DNA from: Mnemiopsis leidyi
Taxonomy: Eukaryota > Ctenophora > Tentaculata > Lobata > Bolinopsidae
DNA length: 47,831 bases
Reading direction: 5' to 3'
Assembly (NCBI GenBank): GCA_000226015.1
Contig: JH155704.1
Location: forward strand, 158,427 to 206,257
Positions within the stretch are counted from its first letter, which is position 1. The number at the start of each line of letters is the position of its first letter. Below the pieces are notes generated by a model. It did no database searches. It worked only from the letters and a program-made list of their open reading frames with translations, and was not told the origin of the DNA. Shown here one piece after another: positions 1-10,639 of the stretch. Position numbers and translations under genes: made by a program.

Positions 1-430
1 ACGTTCTCTTGACTACACGTTCTCTTGACTTACACGTTCTCTTGACTTACACGTTCTCTTGACTACACGCTCTCTTGACTACACGTACTCTTGACTACAC
101 GTTCTCTTGATAACACGTTCTCTTGACTACACGTTCTTTTGACTACACGTTCTCTTGACAACACGTTCTCTTGACTACACGTTCTCTTGACTACACGTTC
201 TCTTGACTACACTTTCTCTTGAATATACGTTCTCTTGACTACACGTTCTCTTGATAACACGTTCTCTTGACAACTCGTTCTCTTAAATACACGTTCTCTT
301 GACTAAACATTGTCTTTACTACATGTTCTCTTGTCTACACGTTCTCTTGACTACACTTTCTCTTGACTACATGTTCTCTTGACTACACTTTCTCTTGACT
401 ACATGTTCTCTTGACTACACGTGCTATTGA
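1..430. repeat. 16-bp minisatellite array
   Basis: About 26 head-to-tail copies of a 16-bp unit, consensus ACGTTCTCTTGACTAC, with scattered point changes and an occasional extra T. The array begins at the window edge, so its true length is unknown. There are no unique spacers between units, so it is not a CRISPR-like array. The last degenerate unit (about 419-434) runs directly into the palindrome at 421-514. Confidence 0.95.
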
Positions 431-514
431 CTACTATACAAGAGTACAATACAAGAGTAACCTACATAGGTAGGTTACTCTTGTATAGTACTCTTGTATA
501 GTAGTCAATAGCAC
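421..514. repeat. near-perfect palindrome, 45-bp arms
   Basis: Left arm 421-465 and right arm 470-514 are reverse complements with one mismatch, around a 4-base loop (ATAG, 466-469). Each arm also holds two near-copies of TACAAGAGTA. The outer end of the left arm is the last degenerate unit of the 16-bp array, so the right arm carries an inverted copy of that unit. It could extrude as a cruciform or mark a fold-back duplication; an assembly artefact is also possible. Confidence 0.9.
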
Positions 515-1371
515 TTCTTAATGTCACTGATTATCAGTATCTAAGTTATTGTTGTTATCAGTAAAAGAAAACTTTACTCCATAAGTACGTGTTAATCATA
601 GTACAAAGAAGTACATGGTCAGTAAATGGGTATACGCAATACAAATGCAATACAAAGATAGATACAATGTATAGACAAGGTACATGTGGTGTATACAAGG
701 TACACGGTTTGTACAGTACATACTATGTACAGTATACACTATACACTTACACATCTACTTACTTGTAAGAGAGCGAGTACCAGGAGAGGCAGGTTTCACA
801 GTAGGTATCGGGGAGGACTGTGTTCGTCTGTGACTCGTCAGTCTGTAACACGAAGTTCTGTGTTAATTCTGTGTACACTTAAACACGTTTTACACTCAAG
901 ACGTGATAATAAACACAGATCTGAGTGTAAAGTTAAGTGAGTATTTAGCGCACATTAAGCACTCAGCTCACTTGTAATTGTACCAGCAACATTCGCATTT
1001 CCTCCTGCTGCGCGGTAATGTAAACACGATAATAGCGAGTGGGGCAGTAATTAGCACTAATTATCCCACTAATTTATGTGACTTCACATAATCAATAAAG
1101 TAACTTCCCCTTATAACCCAGTCTGGTCATGACTACTGATTCCCTTAGTTATATTGGTAACTAGTGGTTAAAGAGGATTCCTTAATTATATTGGTAACTA
1201 GTGGTTAAAGAGGATTCGGTGCAAACTGTCTCAAAGCAGAATTGAGGAGTGTAAATTAGCGAGAATCAAAATGGAAAATTAAAAATGATTGTCGTGCAAA
1301 AATTGATTTGTTATGGACAACAATATTCAGATGATATGTCAGGGCTTTGGCCAACAGTTTTTGCAAAATAC
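515..1371. other. non-coding stretch downstream of the aftiphilin-like gene
   Basis: No convincing gene. Bases about 600-765 are rich in GTAC, TATAC and TACAC words that form many short dyads. Bases 1141-1215 hold a direct repeat of about 37 bp in two tandem copies (core TTGGTAACTAGTGGTTAAAG). The segment lies 3' of the last exon of the minus-strand gene at 1372-4012 and may include its 3' UTR. I could not identify a polyadenylation site. Confidence 0.6.
1141..1215. repeat. tandem direct repeat, two copies of about 37 bp
   Basis: Two adjacent copies both contain TTGGTAACTAGTGGTTAAAG followed by AGGAT. They differ at only a few bases near their 5' ends (CCCTTAGTTATA against CCTTAATTATA). Confidence 0.85.
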
Positions 1372-4012
1372 TTACTTGCGATGAATGAGACTCGTCAGAG
1401 AAGGACGACTTGCGCTTCCAGCGGCTTCTGGACTCGAGACTCGAGAAATGTTCGGACTCGAGACTCGAGATTCTGGACTCGAAGCTCTGCTGTTCCATGC
1501 TCCGAGATCGGATGCACTCTAAAAATTGGTTATGATTTTACCACTACACCCATTTCTATTTCAAGTTAGGTAACAGTATAGCGAGAATTTAAAACATTTC
1601 CTTTTAAGCTATCGAGTATCGAGTCGCGACATTTTCTCAAGTAGCTAGTTAAACAGTGAAAATTAGGGAGGCAGTACCTCGGAATGTGGGAGTTCCCCCA
1701 ACTCAACATCGCAGGGAGAAACAGGGAAGGAAACGCTGGATACAGGACTTGCTGAGGTATTGGAGGTTCTGGAAGAGGAGGAGGAGGAGGAGGAGTAGGT
1801 AGATGTTATCTTCTGTGGAGCAGATACTGGACCTGCAGGGAAGCATGTGCTACAGTGCTAGTGTAACAGTGTTACAGTGTAACAGTGTGACAGTGTAACA
1901 GTGTGACAGTGTTACAGTGTTACAGTGTCACAGTGTCACAGTGTAACGGTGTTACAGTGTAACGGTGTAGCAGTGTAACAATGTTATGTCATGGGACATT
2001 TTGACGCAATGTAATGTGACTTACAGACTGAGGGACTTACCTGCAAGTTTGAGTCTGTTCAGGCTGATAGGCTGTCTGACTGAGAGTGCTCCCAACAAGT
2101 ACGAGTGTAATTTCAACTTGTCCCAGGTGTATGAGGGTTTTGTAACGTTACTGCGTGCCTGTAATAGGAGTTCTCATGATATCATTAGATAATTGGTTAC
2201 TTAATTGAATGTTATTAATATTGATATACATTGATAATGTTATTGTTGAGATTATTGATTGTTGAACACGAATTTGAAGAATCAGAGCCACGTTGTGGAA
2301 GCGAATCCTAAAATGTACATCTGCATACTTGTTGAATTTCGATTTAGTGATGTAACCACCGAAAAATCAAAAAGGCGAAAATCTAATTTTAACATATAAA
2401 CATATCTCAGTACCTGTGCCCAGACGAAGTTACTGTCAAGAAGTTTCTTAGGGCTGGAGTGTAAAATAAGACTGGTAGGTGAAGAGGGGTCATAACATTC
2501 CTCCACAGCCGAGTCCACCTCCTCTCGTGACATCACGTGAGATGACGTCATCAGAAATGATGACGTCGTCATCTCGTCTGTTTCACCAGCTGCAGCTGTA
2601 GACGGGGATACCCAGGAGGCATTGTCGAAATCCCCAAAACTATCGATGCTGCGAAAAAGTTTCCCAGCGTGAGTAAAGTGAATATATCATACACATCGCG
2701 TTATAAAGTAATAGGAACAGCTGCTACTTCACAAATTACAGCAAATCAAGGGTTGGAATTTAGTTTAAAAGGGGCTCAAAAGTAATATTCAGAAAATTTT
2801 TCAAAAAGCAATCTGGTGATTATTTATTTAAAACTGACCTTGAGTCCGAACCGTGTCTACTGTTTTCTCTCTTTTCGAAATCACCGAAACTGCTGCTGAA
2901 CGGAGAAGCCTCAGTTTATCAATAATCAGTTATACCTATACGCAATAATTGTCCAGTTCAGTCTGAGTGGTTCATTCAAAACGGGCACAATTCAGAATCA
3001 GTCACCTCAAGACGGGAGAAAATACGGAATCTCCCTCTCTTTCACTGGCTTTATCTGCCTCCTGATCTTCCAGAGAGTTACCACAGCCTAATGTAGCATC
3101 GATAGTGGACTCGTTGTTTACCTCTAGTGTTGTTTCAGAGGCCTCTCCAGCACTCTCTGACAATATAAGTAACTATTGGTGTATCATGTGTGTATATTGT
3201 GTGTATATGCTCCTACCTGGTTTTCTGAGCTGTGTTTGAATTTGGAATTGAATAAATTAGTGTCGGAGTCTGAATTACTGAACTACATACCAGTAAGATT
3301 GAGTAGTGAGAATCTAGAGGGATACTGAGATCCGTCACTGAGTCTCATCTCGAACTCGGAGTACATATCGTCAGGTTTAGTTCCACTGCAGAGTGAGTCC
3401 TCGTCACTCACTAGTTCCTCCGTTATTGAGGGGTGAGAAATCCTGTAGTCAGCTTCCTGGAAAGGATAACGGTTGGTATGAGTACAGTTAATAAGTTTAG
3501 TAACAAAGTGGTTTTCAAAGTTAATACAAGTGATAGATAATATCGTGTAAATGCGAAGATTTACTCACTAATAACGGCAACGCAACTGCTCCAGTACAGG
3601 CATGAAATTGTGTGAATGGTAAAGTTTACCTCATAAGATCCTGAGTTGGCACTAAGTCGAATTGTCCGTTTCTTGCTGGACAAGCCTGTCACGTTTTGAT
3701 CGGGTGAGTCATGCAGCCCCGATCCTGCTAATCCTGCTACAAAACCATTCACTGCATCCTCTTCTGCCTTGTCGTACTGTAATAATCCAACATTTAGATG
3801 CAATATTGTATTTGTTTTGCGTCATACCGATGGGTCAATAGGATTGACATACCGATCAAAACCAAAATTTAAGTACCACTACATATTACAAATTTTTATC
3901 TATTAACTGAGGAAATTTAATTTAGGGTCTAGGGATTATTAAAAAATCGTTCTGTGTAAATACTTACTAAGAATATTTCATGGCTACTGCTGGGAGATGA
4001 AAGAGAGGACAT
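1372..4012 (-). CDS. aftiphilin-like clathrin/AP-1 accessory protein, nine coding exons
   Basis: Exons in transcript order (high to low coordinates): 4012-3968, 3776-3630, 3456-3291, 3156-3006, 2895-2839, 2648-2414, 2158-2041, 1832-1678, 1518-1372. All junctions are GT-AG and all phases agree, giving 406 residues. The start is ATG at 4012, with an in-frame stop just before it. The protein is acidic and Ser-rich. It carries two FGDF motifs (SFGDFE and SFGDFD, exons 5 and 6), which fit the gamma-ear-binding consensus [FW]-G-[PDE]-[hydrophobic] used by AP-1/GGA accessory proteins. Exon 7 encodes SYTWDKLKLHSYLLGAL, which resembles the W...K.LL..L core of the aftiphilin clathrin-binding domain. 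Exon 8 has a poly-Ser run from a TCC microsatellite; exon 9 repeats RVSSP. The stop overlaps a consensus donor (AAGTAAGT), so a further exon is possible. Exon structure is firm; family assignment is moderate. Confidence 0.6.
1429..1485. repeat. GACTCGA short tandem repeat inside the last exon
   Basis: Several copies of GACTCGA/GACTCGAGA lie within the last exon of the aftiphilin-like gene. On the minus strand they encode the repeated RVSSP pattern near the C-terminus, so the repeat lengthens a disordered tail without breaking the frame. Confidence 0.75.
1857..1983. repeat. 8-bp minisatellite AGTGTNAC in an intron
   Basis: About 16 copies of an 8-bp unit, AGTGT[A/T/G/C]AC, with a few GGTGT variants. 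It fills most of the intron between exons 7 and 8 of the aftiphilin-like gene (1833-2040) and ends about 25 bp from that intron's 3' splice site on the minus strand. Confidence 0.9.
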
Positions 4013-4350
4013 TTACGGATTGGAATTGTCATATCACAGTCTGTAATCTCACTGCCATTGAATCGACTTTGCTGGAAATATTTACATATGTTTAGTGAGA
4101 TACATCTTACTTTTTATCTAGTTACAAAAATGATAATTTTGTACATTTTGACATTGAAAGAAATGCTGTTAGATTTCCGGAATTCAGGTTAAATACGACG
4201 ATTTTTCCAAAAGAATAAGTTAATGAACTGATAAAAATTGACAACCATATCTGTTTCAATGGGAAATGATCAACCCACTATTCGTCAATCTAGGTTAAAA
4301 ACAAACGGCCCTAAAAAGGTTAAAAGATTAATAAATTAATAAAATATTTC
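4013..4350 (-). other. short NAT10 to aftiphilin-like intergenic gap with candidate acceptor
   Basis: NAT10 ends at 4351, and the first recognisable splice acceptor of the next minus-strand gene (AATATTTCCAG, AG at 4073-4072) is only about 280 bp further on. The 59 bases 4071-4013 would be 5' UTR. No donor that would make an ordinary upstream exon is evident in this gap. This fits either a downstream cistron or a first exon inside or beyond NAT10. Confidence 0.45.
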
Positions 4351-7236
4351 TTAAGCAGCAGATTTTTTCTTTTTTGACTTCTGGTGACCTTCGCTTTTCC
4401 TTTTCTTCTTTTTCGTTGAACTCTTATCTGATGGAGTTTCAGGAACAATAGATCTTTTGACTGATATGATGGTATTTTCAGAAAGTTTGACTTCATCTCC
4501 AAAATCTTTCGCTTTGATGGAAAATTCTGCATCATCTGTGCTTATCATTTCTTTGACCTTCTTGGCATTTTCTTTCTGCTGCTCCTTGAAGCTGTTTTCT
4601 GCTTTTTTAAGTTCATCTTGAAGAGAAGATTCGAGACCATTTAACACTACAGTGGAAGAAGAGGTTTTGATTTCAGAGTTGATAACAGATTTCATCATAT
4701 CCTCCATATAGGTAACTGTTTTCTTGATTATCTTCTTAAATATTCCAAGAATCTGGTTTGTTTCCAAATCTGGGAAGATTAGGCTGGTATCATCAATAGA
4801 TTTGTATTGCAAACCTAAAGATATCAGAATGGTCGCCTGTAAGGGTGACAGGTTCAGATTCATTTTCCCTTGGAAGTAAAGTTTTGTGATTGTTGGTATC
4901 AGATCAAGGATAATGTGGTAATCAGTCAGGTTATCAGAATAGCTTTTTAGTCTCCTAAAATCGTATTTACTTATTGCACCATTGAAACTTTCGTCAGTAA
5001 CACTATTTGAACTGCTTGAAACATCAGCAGTTTTAATCATATTCAAAACTGTCTGGGGCTGTAGTTTACGAAATTCATATCCAAGCAGGTTCAAGAGACG
5101 AAAGGCAAAGTCTTTGTGGTATTCTTTAAGCCAAGTTTGATCCCAGTCCTGTACCATGATGCAAGTATGTTCTCCTGTGATGTCATTTGGGGTCTGCCTA
5201 AGGTACACACTTTTAAAACCTGATCTTTTCCAGAATTTAAGGAGAGGCGAAGTCATACCATAACTAACTCCAATATAGTCCATTGATTCTGGTGTCCTTT
5301 CACTAAGCCCAATGAGTAGTGTTGAGTCTTCTTTCTTTTCACTTGTAGCTATCTCCCCACGGTAATACTGAGTCAACAAGTCAATTGCACGTTTTCCATA
5401 ACCCATACTTTGAAAATCTGGATGTGTTGCAATTCTTACAACTCTTATACCAGAGAGCTCTCCAAAATTAGCATCCTGGAACTGCTGACATACAGTCCAT
5501 GGTATGAGGTCTCCTGCAGATCTTTGGCCCTGTTCCAGCTGAGAAACAACAATTTGACGGTTAATTTGTCCTTCAAAACAGATCTGTAAAACACACAAAA
5601 CTTCCGGGAGCTGTGAGGAGTTGCTATCAATTGGTCCCAGAAGTACAAGTAACTGATGAGCAGGTGCATCAGATAGAAGTTGCAAGTCATTGGGCGAGTT
5701 TTTGTAGTGGCTTGAAACATAGAGGGTCATGATTCTTTGCAGGAATGCTTCAGAGGCCTTATGGTAGCTAAACAGGATTTCTTTGTTAACAAAATAGAGG
5801 GAGCATTCTTTGGGAGTTGGACATCCAGATATGATTCTTGGGCTAGCATCCAGACATAACAACTTATTGAGCCATGATTCCACAGGATCTCCTTCCTTGT
5901 AACGGATTGGTTCTTCCAACTTGATCTCAGTTAGATTCACCCCGCCTACCTTTGTTGATTGTGTTCTTAGTTCTTCAAATAATTTGAGAGACAAAGATCT
6001 ACCAGTGCCCTCATATCCATGTACTGTTGAAGACAGCAATACCAAATATGGTCCTAACATCTGTTTTACCAAATGCAAGGGGATTGCTCCTGCTTCGTCA
6101 ATGACAAGAAGTTCTGCTTGGAGCAGCTTGCCACCCTCATCAGGCTTGATATATTGAATAGTCTGCCTGTGATCTCGGTAAATATTAACTCGAACTACTG
6201 ATTTAATGTTATCAGTGGTGTTTTGAATTATCTCATAATCAGTATGTTCTGAAAAACCAAGAATATCAAAACCTTTGAGCATAAACTCAAACAATGTTTT
6301 TAGATTATCTGGGGAAGGAGATGTCACAAAAATGTTTGAATAGCCAAATGCCACACTTGTAGCTATTGCTAATCCAAGAGCAGCACTTTTTCCTCTCCCT
6401 CTAGATGCTGTTAAAGTAATTATGGACTTCAAACTTTTTTCAGATATAACATCGACGAATTTAACCAAAGCTTTAGCTTGGTCTAAGCTTTTGCAAATAT
6501 TTATGACAGAACCAATTGGCTGACTATCTGATAAGGATGTTTTAAGATTAGAAAGTTCTGCAGCACTGTCATTTTTAGAAACGTTGTTTATTGAACTCTT
6601 TGCTGAGAATGGTAAAACTTCAAGTGCATCAGAAAGGACAATTGCATTAGCACAGTCAGTGAGGGAAAGTAGGAATCTTTTGTTAAATCGTGGCACAACC
6701 GTCTGATAAGCAGTGGTAACAAACCTTCCATGGCAGTCCATTTGCAAATCGTAGAGCTGCTTAATATCTTTGACTGTGTTGAGAACAATAACTATCAACC
6801 CACCACCTTGAACTGTCTCAATAGTTCTGGCAAGTACATTTGGAGTTATGGCTTCAAAATCCTGAAGTATGCACATACCATAAGTATTCCCAAGTATGTT
6901 ATGACTCTCACTGTAGTACAAATATCTTATTTCCGTGGCTGATATAAACATCTCAAACGTGTCATCAGTATTTGGGTCTAATGTTCCAGCCCGTATCTTT
7001 TTCTTAATCATTTTTAATCGCTTTTTCTTGTGTGTAGTGAACCCCAAATCTTGCTTGTAGCACCACAAAACAGATGGGCGTGCTGAAACAGTTGCTTTGC
7101 TCAGCATGTGGTGAAGGATAACCACTTGATCACGAGATCTTTCACCAACAAGGACAACCAGCCCACGATGACCATTTTTCACAGACTCCTGGATGACTCT
7201 ATGAATACGACTGTCTAGCTTCTTTGTCTGAACCAT
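4351..7236 (-). CDS. NAT10: RNA cytidine acetyltransferase NAT10 (Kre33/TmcA family), single exon
   Basis: A 961-residue intact protein, slightly shorter than human NAT10 (about 1025). The family makes N4-acetylcytidine in 18S rRNA and tRNA, acts in the nucleolus and uses acetyl-CoA and ATP. Domains in order: N-terminal DUF1726/TmcA-N region (about 1-200, including LGNTYGMCILQDFEA); RecA-like ATPase with Walker A GRGKS (280-284) and a VIDEAGAIPL Walker B; GNAT acetyltransferase with RVVRIATHPDFQSMGYG, whose QSMGYG forms the acetyl-CoA loop; tRNA-binding C-terminal part including GVSYG and LRQTPNDITGEH; and a Lys-rich nucleolar-type tail. All catalytic motifs are present. The reading frame has no introns, unlike several neighbours. 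An acceptor-like TAATAGGCAG ends 7 nt before the ATG. Identity is very secure. Confidence 0.97.
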   Translation of the reverse strand: MVQTKKLDSRIHRVIQESVKNGHRGLVVLVGERSRDQVVILHHMLSKATVSARPSVLWCYKQDLGFTTHKKKRLKMIKKKIRAGTLDPNTDDTFEMFISATEIRYLYYSESHNILGNTYGMCILQDFEAITPNVLARTIETVQGGGLIVIVLNTVKDIKQLYDLQMDCHGRFVTTAYQTVVPRFNKRFLLSLTDCANAIVLSDALEVLPFSAKSSINNVSKNDSAAELSNLKTSLSDSQPIGSVINICKSLDQAKALVKFVDVISEKSLKSIITLTASRGRGKSAALGLAIATSVAFGYSNIFVTSPSPDNLKTLFEFMLKGFDILGFSEHTDYEIIQNTTDNIKSVVRVNIYRDHRQTIQYIKPDEGGKLLQAELLVIDEAGAIPLHLVKQMLGPYLVLLSSTVHGYEGTGRSLSLKLFEELRTQSTKVGGVNLTEIKLEEPIRYKEGDPVESWLNKLLCLDASPRIISGCPTPKECSLYFVNKEILFSYHKASEAFLQRIMTLYVSSHYKNSPNDLQLLSDAPAHQLLVLLGPIDSNSSQLPEVLCVLQICFEGQINRQIVVSQLEQGQRSAGDLIPWTVCQQFQDANFGELSGIRVVRIATHPDFQSMGYGKRAIDLLTQYYRGEIATSEKKEDSTLLIGLSERTPESMDYIGVSYGMTSPLLKFWKRSGFKSVYLRQTPNDITGEHTCIMVQDWDQTWLKEYHKDFAFRLLNLLGYEFRKLQPQTVLNMIKTADVSSSSNSVTDESFNGAISKYDFRRLKSYSDNLTDYHIILDLIPTITKLYFQGKMNLNLSPLQATILISLGLQYKSIDDTSLIFPDLETNQILGIFKKIIKKTVTYMEDMMKSVINSEIKTSSSTVVLNGLESSLQDELKKAENSFKEQQKENAKKVKEMISTDDAEFSIKAKDFGDEVKLSENTIISVKRSIVPETPSDKSSTKKKKRKSEGHQKSKKKKSAA

Positions 7237-9539
7237 TGAAGGACTGCCTATTAGGTTGATAAAGAGTTAATTCAATTTCAGATAGGGTTAAGATTGAAAA
7301 AGAGTTCAAAACAAGGACCTTTGATAAAATGGAGGGAAATGTAAAACAATAGAGAACAGTATTTGTGGGGAGGTGTCTTGAATTTCAAATTCTTTAAATT
7401 TCTCTATAATTTAATGAAACAATAATTTTAATTTTCGACAGCAAATAAAATATAAAATATATCAATTCAATACCACAAACGCAGTGTTTAAAGCAGACGC
7501 GCGCAACAGGAAGTGAATTACATGCTTCGGGGCTGCATGCCACGTGAGAAGCGCCCCCGCCACAGACGGCATGGTCTGACGTAGCAGCCACAAGAAAGTT
7601 TTTATGAGTTTGATAATACCTTATTGAATATCAATGCATTGACAATGTTGTGCTAGTGCTAAAAATAGTTTATATCAAATTGGTTGAGTTTTAACTTTAT
7701 TCACAACACTGCAATCAAACAAACTTATATTCCCTATCAGGAAGCATTCTTTGAAGCAAGGGCAGCTGACGTAGTGTAACCACTCTTGTTTACAAGAATG
7801 TGCAAAATTAGTAGTATCCAATAGAATTACAAAAATCGGGTTAGCAGCACTGAGCTTAGTTATTAATACATCCAAAGTTCAAGATTAAGATGATAAGTTT
7901 TCCCGATGGGCAAGCACTTGCTCTGTCCTCAGCCAGTATAACTACCGACTTGCAGGAAGTGCAAGAAAACGAGGAGTACGTGTCCCCAGTAACAGTGACA
8001 GGATCATATTTTTTCCATACTAAAACCATTCAGAATATAAATAAATAAATAAAAAAATGTTAAAAATTAAATTAATCGCCTTAAAGCTCAAATAGGATTT
8101 GAAACTTAAGATAGTACCCAAATTAAATCCCAACTATCAAAGGCGATTCATAGGCAAAGTGCCGATTAACTAATTGACATATACCAATTTGTATATCAAT
8201 TTAATGTCTAATTAAATCATTCGGTCCAGGAGGCCAAAATAATCTTAGGTCAAATCTAACTTGCAATTTGCACCTTTATCCTATTTATTACTCAATAAAT
8301 TGCAACTTGCAGGTTCTTACTCTATAGATTCTATCTCCACCCCCAAACCACCAAGACTCTCGGTCATGCATTAGATATAAATTGCCCCATTAAAGTGCTA
8401 GAGCTAGTCTTTAAATTTTCCCTGCATCTTGCCATTTAGGCCCAAATGGCAAGATTGTTTTGATACAATCTGGGCACATGCACAAAATGTACAAAACAAG
8501 GGTTGACAATGGACAGCATAAATCAGGGTACTGTGCAATATCAGCTTCAAATGTGTCCGTAGGTCTGTATGTACATACGTATGTCCCTGTGCACGCTCCT
8601 TAATCAAAATTAATCATGTATACGAATAGGATAATAGGTGTTAACTGCCTCAGACCGAAGAATGTACTTCACATGTTTACATAATTGCCTAATTATTTGT
8701 ACTAATCACAGCAATTGCAACAAGATGTACGATCAATCAAGAGACACAATCAAAATTCTTTTAAACTAAAGTTTTATTCAGTTATTTGTGGAATGACAGA
8801 TTACCGAGATTGGAGGATGAATGTAACACGATTTAAAATGTTCTGCCATACAATTTTAATTGACGACTAATTCACACCACTTTACAAAACACAACGTAGT
8901 ACAAATAAAGGTGGCATATACATTTATAACAATGGCGAGGTTATGCAGACTCAAGATATTTGAAATAAACAAATAAAGAAACACGTGATTGTGTTAAAAA
9001 ATCTGCATCGGACGGCTTCATTAATTCGGAGTATAAGTTGCCTGTTGCGTATTTTGATTCCTCATTCCTCAAATTGTAATAACAATAAGCACGGCATGAT
9101 ACAGGAAATTCAGCAGTCACCTGACACAAAGATTAGATTTACGTTGTGGTATGGGCAAAAGCACGCCCATATCTAAGAGTACTAACCATGCAAATAGATA
9201 TATTGGAATCTTGTTTTTATGAAATATTTCTCTAGAAAGTATAAATTGGCATAAAATTGAATGATTTGTTTAACCGAATGAGTTGTTTATCTGATATTTT
9301 CACAAATTGCTTCCACAAAGTCCTATACCAGGGGCGCCACTTGGTGGACAACTTTTCACCACGGCAATAAGCCACAATGAAAATCAAGTTTAAAGACTTG
9401 AAAATCAATTAACTGTAAGATCAATTTACTGTTAGATCAAACACAAAAGTCATATTTGTACATCAATAGCAAATTAAATGGTCCCAATTTGTGACATTCA
9501 TTTTTAACCTATTTTCAGGCAATTATCTATCTTATTGTT
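7237..9539. other. gene-free AT-rich stretch upstream of NAT10
   Basis: I see no supported gene. Immediately 5' of NAT10, bases about 7480-7590 are locally GC-rich and contain GCGCGC, ACGTGA and GGAAGTG words, so this is a plausible NAT10 promoter. The rest is AT-rich and breaks into short random frames. A 52-codon plus-strand frame at 7890 has protein-like composition but lacks flanking support. Confidence 0.5.
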
Positions 9540-10600
9540 TTGTTGATTTTTTGGGGATAACATACGTCATAACTGTTGATATTGGTGGATAATCTAGGAA
9601 AACCTTTACCATAACTTCCTGAGTGAGCTTATAGAGAATTTACTGTTTTTTATGTGAGAAATTTGAGGATAACCTCGAATTTTGCTGATAAAATGGCTCC
9701 TACAAAGCATCTGAGGATAATTTTTCGAACTTTGAACCAGCAGAAGATTGCCTAACTAATGTGATCAAAATTCTTGAAGATGAAGGTTGTTTCAGGGCAA
9801 ATATTGAGGATAACATAAAGCTGGGCCTTAAAATTTCATATATATATATAATCTTACCTAGTTCAATTGAGGGTTACTCTTTTGGGATTTTTTCATATCA
9901 TATTGTAGTCCCAATGCATACTAGACTGCAAGCACTAAAACATCAAAAACTTAGGATTTGTGCTCAGATTGAGGATAATTTCAATTTTTGGATGAGAGGT
10001 CTTTTTAAATTACCCTCAAATGGCATATTTTGATGATATCAAGGGTAATTCTGGTGCTGTTCTGGCAACATTCCCAATTATGGAATTAGCAGTCTCCAAT
10101 ATTGAGCTCTTATTGAGGATAAAGCTTGCAACCGACGGAATGTCGGAATTGACCGACGGAATTCAAATTTTCAATTCAAATTTTCAATCAATCCTGCTGC
10201 GTGAAATAGTGATGAAACCTGATGGGGTAGTTAGTTTTCATGATACCATACCATTCATGGGTGAAAAATTGAAATCAAAATGTCATTTTATGTGACAAAA
10301 TTGAGGATAACCACATTTTTTGCTCATAAATTGGCCAGCTTGTTATCTTTGTGGATAATTTTTCGTGAAAAAGGGCAGGAAACCTTTTCACACCTTTCTG
10401 ATGTCAAATAATTCATCGAGAACATTGAATTGAGATCTTTTCATGGGTAAATTTAGTCTTGACCGCAAAAATTTGAGTCAAAAATGACCAAAAATACCCT
10501 CAATTTTACAACATTTTTGGTAAATTAGAGAATGAAACCGTTGTTATAATAGCAAAGCAACCATAGATTTGAAATGAATGAGTCAAAATTGAGGGTTAAC
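9540..10600. repeat. dispersed TTGAGGATAA motif field
   Basis: The word TTGAGGATAA or a close variant (GTGGATAA, TTGGGGATAA, TTGAGGGTTA) recurs about eleven times, near 9551, 9585, 9662, 9711, 9803, 9864, 9968, 10111, 10300, 10350 and 10586, mostly on the plus strand. Two blocks, 9664-9728 and 10302-10368, align over about 65 bp: GAGGATAA, then TTTTGCT.ATAAA.TGGC, then GGATAATTTTTCG. This looks like an old, decayed repeat. Short open frames across it are probably accidental. Confidence 0.6.
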
Positions 10601-10639
10601 AACTTTAACATTTAACTACTCCAAAAAATTTACGCGTTA

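Noticed and set aside
1..430. CRISPR-like array at the window start
   Set aside because: Units are directly abutting 16-mers with no unique spacers, in an animal genome; it is a minisatellite.
686..940. 84-codon plus-strand frame
   Set aside because: Low-complexity Tyr/Thr-rich translation of GTAC/TATAC-rich DNA; no homology and no splice support.
1986..2192. Plus-strand 68-codon frame
   Set aside because: Antisense to exon 7 of the aftiphilin-like gene, whose splice sites and phase are consistent on the minus strand.
5445..6942. Short frames on both strands inside NAT10
   Set aside because: Shadows of the conserved NAT10 frame.
7890..8048. 52-codon plus-strand frame starting MISFPDGQALAL
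   Set aside because: Composition is protein-like, but it has no recognised family, no clear promoter, donor or acceptor, and it runs into AT-rich sequence. Kept only as a note.
9761..10295. Two 90-codon plus-strand frames
   Set aside because: They coincide with the TTGAGGATAA repeat field, have skewed composition and show no domain.
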